DNA from: Paenibacillus riograndensis SBR5
GTDB lineage: Bacteria; Bacillota; Bacilli; Paenibacillales; Paenibacillaceae
Length of the DNA: 64,000 nucleotides
Assembly: GCF_000981585.1 (NCBI RefSeq)
Contig: NZ_LN831776.1
Coordinates: forward strand, 5,439,187-5,503,186
Reading direction: 5' to 3'
In this document: positions 27,587 through 36,099 of the stretch, piece after piece
How the letters are laid out: each line of letters starts with the position of its first letter
Position numbering within the stretch: the stretch's first letter is position 1
Notes under the pieces: generated by a model
Database searches by the model: none
Seen by the model: the letters and a program-made list of their open reading frames with translations, nothing else
Told to the model about the DNA's origin: nothing
Made by a program: the position numbers and the translations under genes

Positions 27587-29050
27587 CTACTCAACCTTAA
27601 TCGTATCAAAGAACTTTTCCTGTACGGTTTTAGCTGCGGCGTCAAGCTGGGCTTTGGAGTCCGTGCCTTTTTTGGAGAAAAGCTCCTGAATCACATTGGA
27701 CATCGTTGCATAGTAATCCTGTGTGTTGTATTGCGCCTCCGGCTTGCCATCCAGCAGCCCCATAATATCCGGGTTGTATTGATAGACAATATCGTACTTG
27801 TCATAAATAGCTTTGGTTTTCTTGCCAAAATCAGAATCGGCGGCATAGTAGTCCAGAAGCGGCGGGATGAAGTATTTGCCGTCCGCTTTGCGCTGCTGCA
27901 GAATCGCATCCAATGCTTCCAGCCCTTTGTCGGAGAAGTAGTCAAAAGTGATATAGCGGAAAGCCATCTCCTGCTCGTCCGGGGTGGCATTCGGGTTGAT
28001 GACCAGATAGTCGCCGCCGAGTACGCCCGTGTGCTTGCCGCCCTTTTCCGCAGCGGGCATTGGATAAGTGAGCACATCCTCCGGTTTCAAGCCGCCCTGG
28101 TTCAGGGCTTGCTCGATCACACCGTCGGAACCGGCCATGACCATCGCTGTGCGTCCTTGCTGGAACGCGCCTACAGCGTCGCCCCAGCCCAGTGCCCAGT
28201 CCTGAGGAATGGCATTGGCTTCCCATCTCAGCTTCTTATAGAAATCCAGCGCCTTCACACCTGCCTCGGAGTTAAAGGTTGCTACCACTTTGCCGCCGTC
28301 AACCTTCTGGATCTCCCCGCCGGCTTCGAACAGGAAGTTGGTCCAGTTCCAGCCCGCTTCATTGCCTTTGCCCATCGGGGCGATACCGGAGATGCCTTTT
28401 TTGGCGTCAGCCGCTCCTTTGGCGGTGTTCAGCATATCCTCCCAGGTCCAGTCCATGGGCGGAACAGCTACACCTTTGTCATCCAGCATTTTTTTATTAA
28501 GCATCGTTGTGGTGACATAACCTTTTTGGGTGATGCCATACACCTTGCCGTCAATGATGAACTGGTTTTGCAGGACGGGATTGATCTGGTCCTTGTACTC
28601 ATATTTGTTCCACAGACCGGTGATGTCCGCCACCCAGCCCTTTTCGACGAGGAATTTCGCTTCCGTGGCATACGTATTGAAGAAGGTCGGGGCTTCATTG
28701 GCAGCCATTTTCACACCGATTTCACTAACGTTGTACTGCCAGTCGTCTTTGACAATCTCCACATTCGGGTACTCTGCCTGGAAACGCTTGATCTTATCAT
28801 CTTCCTGCGCCCGCACTTCCGTCAGGTCCGGTGTAGGATAATGGATCTTAATGGTGACCTTGCGGTCTTTAATATCATCTGCCGGCGCATTGGTGGCTGC
28901 ACTGTTGTCTGCCGCTTTGTCCGTGGCGGCCGGTGATGCTTCTCCCCCCTCTGTTCCCTTGGCGCTATTGTTGTTATTGTTGCCGCTGCACGCGGATAAC
29001 AACGATCCTGTCACCAGGAGACAGGCTAGGACGCTGGAAAATTTACGCAT
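27587..29050 (-). CDS. Sugar ABC transporter substrate-binding lipoprotein, set C
   Basis: CUT1 solute-binding lipoprotein of 487 residues. A signal peptide with lipobox LLSAC is followed by an Asn/Ala/Asp-rich linker and the binding fold (VTIKIHYPTPDLTEVRAQEDD...). Family landmarks are MAANEAPTFFNTYATEAKFLV, YGITQKGYVTTTMLNKKML and GRTAMVMAGSDGVI. It is the last gene of a unit ordered yesM, yesN, permease, permease, binding protein. The neighbouring phosphorylase, esterase and phosphoglucomutase genes suggest an alpha-linked glucose oligosaccharide or a modified one as ligand; this is inferred from context only. Confidence 0.92.
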   Translation of the reverse strand: MRKFSSVLACLLVTGSLLSACSGNNNNNSAKGTEGGEASPAATDKAADNSAATNAPADDIKDRKVTIKIHYPTPDLTEVRAQEDDKIKRFQAEYPNVEIVKDDWQYNVSEIGVKMAANEAPTFFNTYATEAKFLVEKGWVADITGLWNKYEYKDQINPVLQNQFIIDGKVYGITQKGYVTTTMLNKKMLDDKGVAVPPMDWTWEDMLNTAKGAADAKKGISGIAPMGKGNEAGWNWTNFLFEAGGEIQKVDGGKVVATFNSEAGVKALDFYKKLRWEANAIPQDWALGWGDAVGAFQQGRTAMVMAGSDGVIEQALNQGGLKPEDVLTYPMPAAEKGGKHTGVLGGDYLVINPNATPDEQEMAFRYITFDYFSDKGLEALDAILQQRKADGKYFIPPLLDYYAADSDFGKKTKAIYDKYDIVYQYNPDIMGLLDGKPEAQYNTQDYYATMSNVIQELFSKKGTDSKAQLDAAAKTVQEKFFDTIKVE

Positions 29051-29181
29051 TGAAACTCCCCTTTTCCATTCATAGTTAGCTTACAGATTTATCTTAAGAG
29101 AGAACCCGTGTCCGCACGAGGTGCATTTATATTCCTTTCATGTGCAGGTTTACGGTCTGTGGTTCAAACGCACACCCCGTG

Positions 29182-30054
29182 TTACCCCTTCACTGCCGAC
29201 AAAGCCACACCGCGCATAATAAATTTCTGGAACAGCAGGAACACCAGAATCGGCGGCAGAGAAACCAGAAAGAGAATGGCAAATTTGATATTGGTGTTGA
29301 GCGCCTTAACGGCGATTACATATTTATAGATCGCTGTGGCGAGAGTGTATTTATCCTCACTGTGCATAACAAGGGACGGCCAGAACCAGTCATTCCAGGC
29401 AGTTGAGAAAATAAAGATCGCCAGTGTGGCAAAAATGGGAATGGACAGCGGCACAGCTATCGAGAAAAAACTGCGCGGCTCCGAGGCCCCGTCAATCCGT
29501 GCGGCTTCAAAAATCTCCGGATGGATTCCGTCAAAAAAGTTCTTCAAAAGCAGGAAGTAAAACGTATTCGCTCCCGCCGGCAGCCAGAATGCCGCATACT
29601 GGTTCAGCAGTCCAAGCTCCTTCAGATTGACGAAGTTCGGAATCATATAACTGGTCGCCGGGATAAACAAAGTCATCAGGAAGAAAAAATAAAACACCTT
29701 GCGGTAAGGCACGTTCATCCGGGAAATGCTGAAGGAAGCAAGGCCAAGTACAATAAGAGTCACAGCCATATTCCCCACGAAAATATAGAGTGTGTTTCTG
29801 AGGAACACCAGCAGATCGATATAGTTCAGCGCATCCTTCAAATTGCCGAAATGCCACTCCTGCGGAAAAAAATGCGGCGGAAAGGAATTGACCTCCGTGT
29901 TGGATTTGAGACCGTTGAACATCGTCATCAGGATCGGATAGAGCATGGTAAAGACCATGACCAGGATGAAAAACACCATAATCCCGTAAACGATTTTGTT
30001 GCTTGTTTTTTTCAGATCATGTTCGGAAAGAATGCCTCTGTCTGCGCTCTTCAT
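29182..30054 (-). CDS. CUT1 sugar ABC permease (MalG-like), set C
   Basis: Permease of 290 residues with six helices; the EAA loop reads PEIFEAARIDGASEPRSFFSI and the protein ends in the usual VKG tail. It begins one base after the MalF-type gene, so the two are translationally coupled. It forms the membrane channel with that subunit. No ATPase is encoded locally. Confidence 0.93.
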   Translation of the reverse strand: MKSADRGILSEHDLKKTSNKIVYGIMVFFILVMVFTMLYPILMTMFNGLKSNTEVNSFPPHFFPQEWHFGNLKDALNYIDLLVFLRNTLYIFVGNMAVTLIVLGLASFSISRMNVPYRKVFYFFFLMTLFIPATSYMIPNFVNLKELGLLNQYAAFWLPAGANTFYFLLLKNFFDGIHPEIFEAARIDGASEPRSFFSIAVPLSIPIFATLAIFIFSTAWNDWFWPSLVMHSEDKYTLATAIYKYVIAVKALNTNIKFAILFLVSLPPILVFLLFQKFIMRGVALSAVKG

Positions 30055-30055
30055 G

Positions 30056-30979
30056 TTAGTTGTCCTCCTTGTTCAGCTTGAACTGCACAATGCCCAAACC
30101 GCCGAGAACAATGAACATCAGCATGCCAAGCGCCGTCGCCGTTCCGTAATCCAGCCGGGTAAAAGCATACTTTACAATCAGCAGCGCGTAGGTCAGCGTG
30201 GTATTATTCGGGCCTCCATCCAGCAAAGCAAGCTGTGACTGGTAACCCTGGGAGGTGGCAATAATCTGCAGAATCAGCATCAGGACAATCAGATTGCGCA
30301 AAGAGGGCAGTGTGATATGGCGGATACGGGCCCACACCCCGGCACCGTCAATTTCAGCAGCTTCGTACCAATCGCGGGGAATACTGAGCACAGCCGCCAG
30401 ATAAATGAGCATCCCCGAGCCAAACTGCTGCCAGGTTTCCATAAAAACTAACGAGATCATCGACCACCTGCTGTCCGTCAGAAAAGAGATTTGATCCGCC
30501 CCCATTGTCCCGAGCAGCGCATTGATGGGTCCGACCGGATCGTACAGCCATCTCCACAAGCCATACAGCACGACAGCCGGCAGTACAAACGGCAGATAAG
30601 CCGCCACACGGACAAAGCCGCCGAATTTCCGCAGCTCGGAAATGGCGATGGCAAAGGCAATCGGCACCCAGAAGCCGATCACCAGGCAGAGCACCATGTA
30701 ATACAGGGTATTTTTTACAGCAATCAATACATCCGGGTCCGTAAGCGCTCTGGCATAATTATCGAGGCCGGCAAAGGTATTGCCCTTTACGAAGTCCACG
30801 GTATAGAAGCTGTACATAAACCCTTTAAAAATTGGAACCCACATAAACAATACAAAAATAATAATGGCGGGTAAGAGAAACATATATCCCCAAAAGTTTT
30901 TTTTCCAGCGGTTCTGTTTGTGCGGTTTGCGCTCAAGCTTCGCCGGCATTGTCTCGTGGATTGAAGCGGTTTGGTTCAT
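30056..30979 (-). CDS. CUT1 sugar ABC permease (MalF-like), set C
   Basis: Permease of 307 residues with six helices preceded by a basic N-terminal tail (KLERKPHKQNRWKKNFWGY). The EAA loop reads RDWYEAAEIDGAGVWARIRHI. It follows the regulator gene by about 115 bp, leaving room for a separate promoter controlled by the YesN protein encoded just upstream. It pairs with the MalG-type subunit. Confidence 0.93.
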   Translation of the reverse strand: MNQTASIHETMPAKLERKPHKQNRWKKNFWGYMFLLPAIIIFVLFMWVPIFKGFMYSFYTVDFVKGNTFAGLDNYARALTDPDVLIAVKNTLYYMVLCLVIGFWVPIAFAIAISELRKFGGFVRVAAYLPFVLPAVVLYGLWRWLYDPVGPINALLGTMGADQISFLTDSRWSMISLVFMETWQQFGSGMLIYLAAVLSIPRDWYEAAEIDGAGVWARIRHITLPSLRNLIVLMLILQIIATSQGYQSQLALLDGGPNNTTLTYALLIVKYAFTRLDYGTATALGMLMFIVLGGLGIVQFKLNKEDN

Positions 30980-31094
30980 CTGGCTCCCTCATTCCTTTTG
31001 TCTTTCAGCACTTGCACCAAGCGCTGCCTGCATTAATTGTAGAAAAGGAGCCGAAGCCTGAACATGTCTATATCTACCGCAATCGTAAGCGTTC

Positions 31095-32423
31095 TTACTT
31101 CTTCAGTTCGCTGGGGCTGATGCCGTAATATTTTTTGAAAATCTTGCTGAAATGCTCCGGGGACTCATAGCCCACCCGCTCCGCAATCTCGTAACGGCGC
31201 AGGTCAGTATGCAGAAGCATCTCGCGGCTGTCCTCCATCCGCAGCTTGATGACATATTCCCACAGGTTGTGGCCTGTATTTTTTTTGAACAGATAGCTCA
31301 GGTAGTTGGGGCTGACGTGATTTTTTTTGGCCACCTCATGGATCGTCAAGCCCTTCTGGGCATAGTTCTCGTCGATATACTCCTTGGCCTTCTGCACAAT
31401 CAGGTTGCTGTGCGTATGCAGCTCCTCGGCTGAAGGATCGGCGGCATAGCTGCTCCAGTTGAAATCACCGTAGTAGAACACATAGTAATCGGAGTGCTCC
31501 TTGTTCCACTGAATGGCCTTTGAGGCTTGGCGGTTCAGCACATCCATAAAGGACAAGCCCTTAAGGATCTGGCTGATGCCAATTACGGCATTCAAATGCA
31601 GGTACTTATGGATATTTAAATGCAGAGTGCGGCCCAGCACATCCAGCCGGTTGATCTGACCCGCAGCCGATTCCTCATAGGTCTTCTCATCCCACTGGAT
31701 CACAACGGTGATCTCCTCCTCCGGAGAATAAAAAGCCACCGTACTCCACTCCTGGTCCAGCAGCTCTTTGGCAATGTTAAGCGCGGCATAACGCAGCAGC
31801 TCCCGGTCGCGGAAGGTGTATTTTTTCTCCCCGTCTTCTTCCGGCAGCGGCAGTTTGATCTTGATTACGGAGAAAAAAGGCCCCTGCAGCTTCAGCTCAT
31901 CCAGCTTCCGCAGCTTCTGCTCATCGCCCAGCACAGAGGCAGGCTCTTCAATGAGCGCGTTCAGCAGCCTGCTGTATTCGGGCAGCGGCTCCTCCAGGCG
32001 GAAGCTCTCGCCAATCCCGGCCATGAAGGTGGCCAGCTCCGGGGAGGGTTTGTCCATTTTGAGCAGCACATTCCGTACCGAATCGAGAAAATGCTCGCTG
32101 TTCAGCGGCTTGATCAGATAATCCTTCGCCCCCAGCCGGACGGCCATCTGGGCATATTGGAACGTCTCATGAGCGGAGATGATAATGGTCTGCACCCATG
32201 GTTTGGCCAGCTTGGCGTGCTGCATCAGCTCAATGCCGCTCATGGCCCCCATCTGGATATCCGTCACCAGCAGATCAACCTCCTCCATGCGGATAACATC
32301 CAAGGCTTCAAAGCCGCTGTTTGCGGTATAAATATGGCCGATCTCCAGTCCCGAGGAAGCCAGCAGGCTGCCCAGCCCTTTGCAAATCAGCGGCTCATCG
32401 TCTACAACCAGTACATTAAACAT
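31095..32423 (-). CDS. AraC-type response regulator (YesN), set C
   Basis: Response regulator of 442 residues. Receiver: VVDDEPLICKG, phospho-acceptor Asp in LLVTDIQMGAMSG, Lys in YLIKPLNSEH. A long central region follows, then an AraC domain with two helix-turn-helix units (LTIHEVAKKNHVSPNYLSYL; YEIAERVGYESPEHFSKIF). It starts 16 bp after yesM and is followed by the permease genes, the likely target of activation. Confidence 0.94.
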   Translation of the reverse strand: MFNVLVVDDEPLICKGLGSLLASSGLEIGHIYTANSGFEALDVIRMEEVDLLVTDIQMGAMSGIELMQHAKLAKPWVQTIIISAHETFQYAQMAVRLGAKDYLIKPLNSEHFLDSVRNVLLKMDKPSPELATFMAGIGESFRLEEPLPEYSRLLNALIEEPASVLGDEQKLRKLDELKLQGPFFSVIKIKLPLPEEDGEKKYTFRDRELLRYAALNIAKELLDQEWSTVAFYSPEEEITVVIQWDEKTYEESAAGQINRLDVLGRTLHLNIHKYLHLNAVIGISQILKGLSFMDVLNRQASKAIQWNKEHSDYYVFYYGDFNWSSYAADPSAEELHTHSNLIVQKAKEYIDENYAQKGLTIHEVAKKNHVSPNYLSYLFKKNTGHNLWEYVIKLRMEDSREMLLHTDLRRYEIAERVGYESPEHFSKIFKKYYGISPSELKK

Positions 32424-32439
32424 CTAAGAGGCCACCTTT

Positions 32440-34233
32440 CTATTGTTGATTCTCCGACTTGGGAAGTTTAACCGTGACGACTGTCCCTCCACCCTGGCGG
32501 GGTGCGTAGCTGATTCCATATTGGGAGCCAAAATGCAAGTGGACCCGCTGATTGATATTGCGGATGCCGTAGCCGCCGGCCGGACTCGTGCTCTCATCAT
32601 TTAAGATCTGCTCAATGGCCCTGCAATCCACCGGCTTGTAGCCGTTATCCGCTATGGTAATCAGAATTGTGTCCTCCTGAAGAACCGAAGTGATCAGGAT
32701 TTCCCCGTCCTCAGCCATATTTTTGACACCATGGATGATGGCATTTTCGATCAGGGGCTGGAGGGTGATCTTGGGAATGAGATTCGTTTTGGTCTCCGGG
32801 GCAATGTTCCAGATGACCGTGAATACGTAGTCATACCGGTGCTGCTGCAGCTTGATATAGGCACTGGCATGCTCCAGCTCCTCCTCCAGCGTAATCAGCT
32901 CCCGGCCCCGGCTTAAGCTGATCTTCATCAGCTTCGATAGTTCCTTGATCATTTCCGCGGATTCGACATTGCCTTCCAGCGAGCTTTTCCAATAAATGCT
33001 CTCCAGCGTGTTATAGAGCAGATGCGGATTGATCTGCTGATAAAGCAGCTGCAGCTGGGATTCCTTCTGCTTCAGCTCCATCTGGTATTTATACATGATA
33101 AGACTATTCAGCCTGCGGGCCATATCGTAAGTAGAAGCGATCAGTACACTGACTTCATCATTGGTCCCTCTCTGCGGGGTCTCGGGAACACGGTTGCCCG
33201 GCTCATATTTGCGCACAAAAAAAGCCAGCTTCTGCAGTGGAGTCATGAGCGAACGCCAGAAATAAGTAATAATAATCAGCCCGAAGAGCGCGTAAGCAAC
33301 CGTTATGTATTGAATCACCCGCTTCATTTCCTTCTGCTGCTGGAGCAGCGCTTTGACCGGGACCTTGTAGACCAGCTTCTGGGCAAACGCATGGTTGTTG
33401 TTCACAACATAGATGAAGTCATCCGTGATAATGTCCTCGGTTCCTTCGGGATCACCGGTCTCAGCCCCCTCCGGCAGTTCAATAACCTCTCCAGTCGCAT
33501 TGGTGGTCGAAGCCAGCACCTGGTTGTTCATATCGGTCAAATAGATCTCGCCTTCCGGCAGGGAAATGGATTTCAGCGACTCGCCGATTTTGGACTCCAT
33601 CTTGGTGACCACCAGCACGCCGATGGTTCCTGCCCCCCTGTAAATGCTGTTGACCGCCCGGACGTAAGTCAGTGTCTTGAGATTCTCGGCCTGCGGGCTA
33701 AGCTTCTCTGCGAACATTAAATATCCCCTCCCCTTCTGCTGCACGACCTGGTCAAACCAGTAGGGCTTCTCACCTGTGGAGAAAAAATACACGCCCGCCT
33801 TCTTCACCTGCGGAAAATTGGGAGCAAAAAAATAATAATTGTCCGGGTCGTACACATACAGCGAGTAATAAATCCCGTCGCCCCGTCCGGCACCCTGCGA
33901 GTAGCTGCCCAGCAGTTTTTCTATGGTTTCATAACGTTCCACCCGCTCCATCACAGGCTCGCTGCCGCTGACATGCAGCTGCTGCAGAACCGGATTCTGA
34001 ATCACGGTGGTGGTAATCTTGTTCACTGTATCAATGTCTCGATTGATAATCGCAAAGTTCTGCTTGTTCAACTCCACATAGGCATTGGTGACATGGCGCT
34101 TCAGAATTTCCTCCGCTTTGTAGTTGCCATAGCTGTTCAGGATCAGTATGGGCGAGATCATTATCAGAAACAGCAGAATCAGCTGCTGCTTGACGCTCAG
34201 TCTGACGATGGGCTTGATAAAAGCAGACAACAT
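32440..34233 (-). CDS. Sensor histidine kinase (YesM), set C
   Basis: YesM-type kinase of 597 residues: N-terminal helix (LILLFLIMISPILILNSYG), extracellular Cache-like domain of about 260 residues, second helix (ITVAYALFGLIIITYFW), HAMP, and a kinase domain with His in QINPHLLYNTLE, N-box LQPLIENAIIHG and a DNGYKPVD segment replacing the usual DNGxGM G-box. The altered G-box lacks the second glycine, but the later GGYGIRNINQR G2 box is intact. It is the first gene of this unit; a cre-like site lies about 37 bp upstream. Confidence 0.92.
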   Translation of the reverse strand: MLSAFIKPIVRLSVKQQLILLFLIMISPILILNSYGNYKAEEILKRHVTNAYVELNKQNFAIINRDIDTVNKITTTVIQNPVLQQLHVSGSEPVMERVERYETIEKLLGSYSQGAGRGDGIYYSLYVYDPDNYYFFAPNFPQVKKAGVYFFSTGEKPYWFDQVVQQKGRGYLMFAEKLSPQAENLKTLTYVRAVNSIYRGAGTIGVLVVTKMESKIGESLKSISLPEGEIYLTDMNNQVLASTTNATGEVIELPEGAETGDPEGTEDIITDDFIYVVNNNHAFAQKLVYKVPVKALLQQQKEMKRVIQYITVAYALFGLIIITYFWRSLMTPLQKLAFFVRKYEPGNRVPETPQRGTNDEVSVLIASTYDMARRLNSLIMYKYQMELKQKESQLQLLYQQINPHLLYNTLESIYWKSSLEGNVESAEMIKELSKLMKISLSRGRELITLEEELEHASAYIKLQQHRYDYVFTVIWNIAPETKTNLIPKITLQPLIENAIIHGVKNMAEDGEILITSVLQEDTILITIADNGYKPVDCRAIEQILNDESTSPAGGYGIRNINQRVHLHFGSQYGISYAPRQGGGTVVTVKLPKSENQQ

Positions 34234-34454
34234 CTGGATACACCTCCAGTTTTAATAATATAGCAAACGGATAAGCGCTTACATAGGTTTATTTTAATGG
34301 AAATGATGTTCAATTATATGTATTTTTCAGTTAGCAGCGGATTGGAGAGGCAAGGGGGAGTCACTAGTTGCTATTTCAAGTCCGCTTTATATAGCACTGC
34401 TCAGCTACTTCTTCAACAGGCGCTACTTGGAAAAAAACTATTAAATTCCACTGA
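34234..34454. other. Upstream region of yesM set C
   Basis: It holds a cre-like palindrome (34270-34283) and AT-rich sequence. From 34330 it resembles the lineage-specific intergenic repeat type also seen at 53.5 kb (TACTTGGAAAAA, AATTCCAC). No gene is seen. Confidence 0.5.
34270..34283. promoter_or_regulatory. cre-like site upstream of yesM set C
   Basis: GATAAGCGCTTACA matches the CcpA consensus at 12 of 14 positions and is palindromic around GCGC. Confidence 0.5.
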
Positions 34455-34487
34455 CAAAAAAAGGAACTGTCATTAGACAGTTCCTTT
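34455..34487 (-). terminator. Terminator of the GH65/PGM/esterase operon
   Basis: Perfect 12-bp stem AAAGGAACTGTC / GACAGTTCCTTT (34460-34471 with 34476-34487) followed by T-run on the minus strand. Confidence 0.92.
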
Positions 34488-34542
34488 GCATGATCATCTA
34501 GGAACGATGATGTTTCGAATATTCTTTAGAAAAGACTTTTAC

Positions 34543-35340
34543 CTACTTCGTGTAGCCGTTCAACGCCAGCCAGGAAGCGCAGGCCTCAGTCCAGCTCCGG
34601 GTGTGCGGCTCCCCGTCGGCCAGGCCAAGCCCATGCTGGCCATGAGCATACACGTGAAGATCAAACGGAATGCGGTGACGGCTTAACGCAGCAGCAAATT
34701 GCAGGCTGTTCTCCACAGGCACCGCTCCGTCATCCGAAGTATGCCACAGGAAGGCAGGCGGGGTAGCTGCCGTAACCTGAAGCTCGCTGCTGAGACGCTT
34801 CACCAGCTCCGGATCGGGGTCTGTCCCCAGCTGATTCTCCTTGGAACCCTGATGGGTCACTCCTTCAGCCATGGATATTACCGGATAACATAGAATCAAC
34901 AAATCCGGACGTGAGGACTTCCGTTCCAAAGGCTCTGAAGCTTCTTCATCACCCGCATCGAACAGAACACCGGCAGCAGAAGCTAAATGTCCGCCTGCCG
35001 AAAATCCCAGGATTCCCAGTCTGTCAGGATCTATCCCATACTCTTCAGCGCGGTAACGGATCGTGCGGAGCGCACGCTGAGCATCCCGCAGCGCATGGGG
35101 GTATCCATAAGGCGCTACGCGGTATCGCAGCACAAAAGCCGAGATTCCCAGTGTATTCAGCCATTCAGCCACCGGTCCTCCTTCGTGGTCTGCACGCATG
35201 CCATACCCGCCGCCCGGACAGACAAGCACAGCGGCGTTCTTGTCACCTTCCACCAGATAAGGCGTAATCGCCGGGCAATCCTCATCGCTTGTTCCCAGTG
35301 CGCCAGGCGCCCCTTCCGGCCATAACAACATTGTCTTCAT
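34543..35340 (-). CDS. Alpha/beta hydrolase, acetyl-esterase-like
   Basis: Cytoplasmic esterase of the BD-FAE/acetyl xylan esterase type, 265 residues, no signal peptide. The oxyanion region GGGYGMRADHEG, nucleophile Ser in GFSAGGHLAS, acid Asp in WHTSDDGAVPVENS and catalytic His in HGQHGLGLA form a full triad. It is expected to remove acetyl or other acyl groups from a sugar. ATG 35340 has GAGGG six bases upstream; an ATG two codons earlier is too close to that site. It is the last gene of an operon with beta-phosphoglucomutase and two GH65 enzymes, suggesting that the imported alpha-glucoside may be acylated. Substrate not known. Confidence 0.88.
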   Translation of the reverse strand: MKTMLLWPEGAPGALGTSDEDCPAITPYLVEGDKNAAVLVCPGGGYGMRADHEGGPVAEWLNTLGISAFVLRYRVAPYGYPHALRDAQRALRTIRYRAEEYGIDPDRLGILGFSAGGHLASAAGVLFDAGDEEASEPLERKSSRPDLLILCYPVISMAEGVTHQGSKENQLGTDPDPELVKRLSSELQVTAATPPAFLWHTSDDGAVPVENSLQFAAALSRHRIPFDLHVYAHGQHGLGLADGEPHTRSWTEACASWLALNGYTK

Positions 35341-35426
35341 GTTCATCCCTCAAGCTTTCTTCCATTGGATAGAATTATTTCATACAGGAAATCGCTTTCT
35401 TTCCCTGCAATAAGTCTACCAAGGTC

Positions 35427-36056
35427 CTACAATTCATGCAATCCGGTTATGACGACGTCGGCTGCCGCCAGCTTTTCCCGCTTGCCGATGCCAACCACCC
35501 GCATCCCTGCCGCTTTGGCGGCGGTAACCCCCGCTTCCGCATCCTCAAAAACCACACAATCCGTTGGCTGCAGCCCGAGTCTGCGGCAGGCGGTCTGAAA
35601 GACCTCGGGGTCCGGTTTGGCGCGGGATACGGTGTTGCCGTCAACAACCGCATCGAACAGCCCGGTTATCTTCAGCTTATCCAGGATGAATACGGCGTTT
35701 TTGCTGGCAGAGCCCAGAGCAATGCCTATCCCCCGCTCCTTAAGCCTGCCGAGATATTCGCGGACACCCGGCAGCAGCTCCGAATCATCCAAGCGCGAGA
35801 TATAGTCTACATATCGCCGATTCTTACGTTCGGCCATTGCCGCCTTCTCCGCTTCATCGAATTCCAGGCCGCCGATCTCCAGCAGAATATCAAGTGATCG
35901 CATACGGCTGACCCCTTTCAGCCTTTCGTTATGCGCCTCCGTGAATTCGAACCCAAGGTCTGCGGCAAGCGAGCGCCAGGCCAGATAATGATATTTGGCC
36001 GTGTCTACAATCACACCGTCCAAATCAAAGATTGCACCCTTCATATGCTCCAGCAT
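35427..36056 (-). CDS. pgmB: Beta-phosphoglucomutase
   Basis: HAD-superfamily mutase that converts beta-D-glucose 1-phosphate to glucose 6-phosphate, 209 residues. The nucleophile and acid/base Asp pair sit in AIFDLDGVIVDTA, the cap domain includes the RLKGVSRMRSLDILL segment typical of beta-PGM, then GSASKNA (motif II), KPDPEVF (motif III Lys) and VVFEDAEAGV (Mg2+ acids). ATG 36056 has GGAGAGG about 11 bases upstream; ATG 36044 is the alternative. It follows two GH65 genes, whose inverting phosphorolysis yields exactly this substrate. Confidence 0.95.
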   Translation of the reverse strand: MLEHMKGAIFDLDGVIVDTAKYHYLAWRSLAADLGFEFTEAHNERLKGVSRMRSLDILLEIGGLEFDEAEKAAMAERKNRRYVDYISRLDDSELLPGVREYLGRLKERGIGIALGSASKNAVFILDKLKITGLFDAVVDGNTVSRAKPDPEVFQTACRRLGLQPTDCVVFEDAEAGVTAAKAAGMRVVGIGKREKLAAADVVITGLHEL

Positions 36057-36099
36057 GTATATTCTGTCCTCTCCATTTAGATAAACTTTCTGGCTTTTA

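Noticed and set aside
27488..28936. Plus-strand ORF of 482 codons
   Set aside because: Antisense to the set C substrate-binding protein gene, which has a clear lipobox and family motifs.
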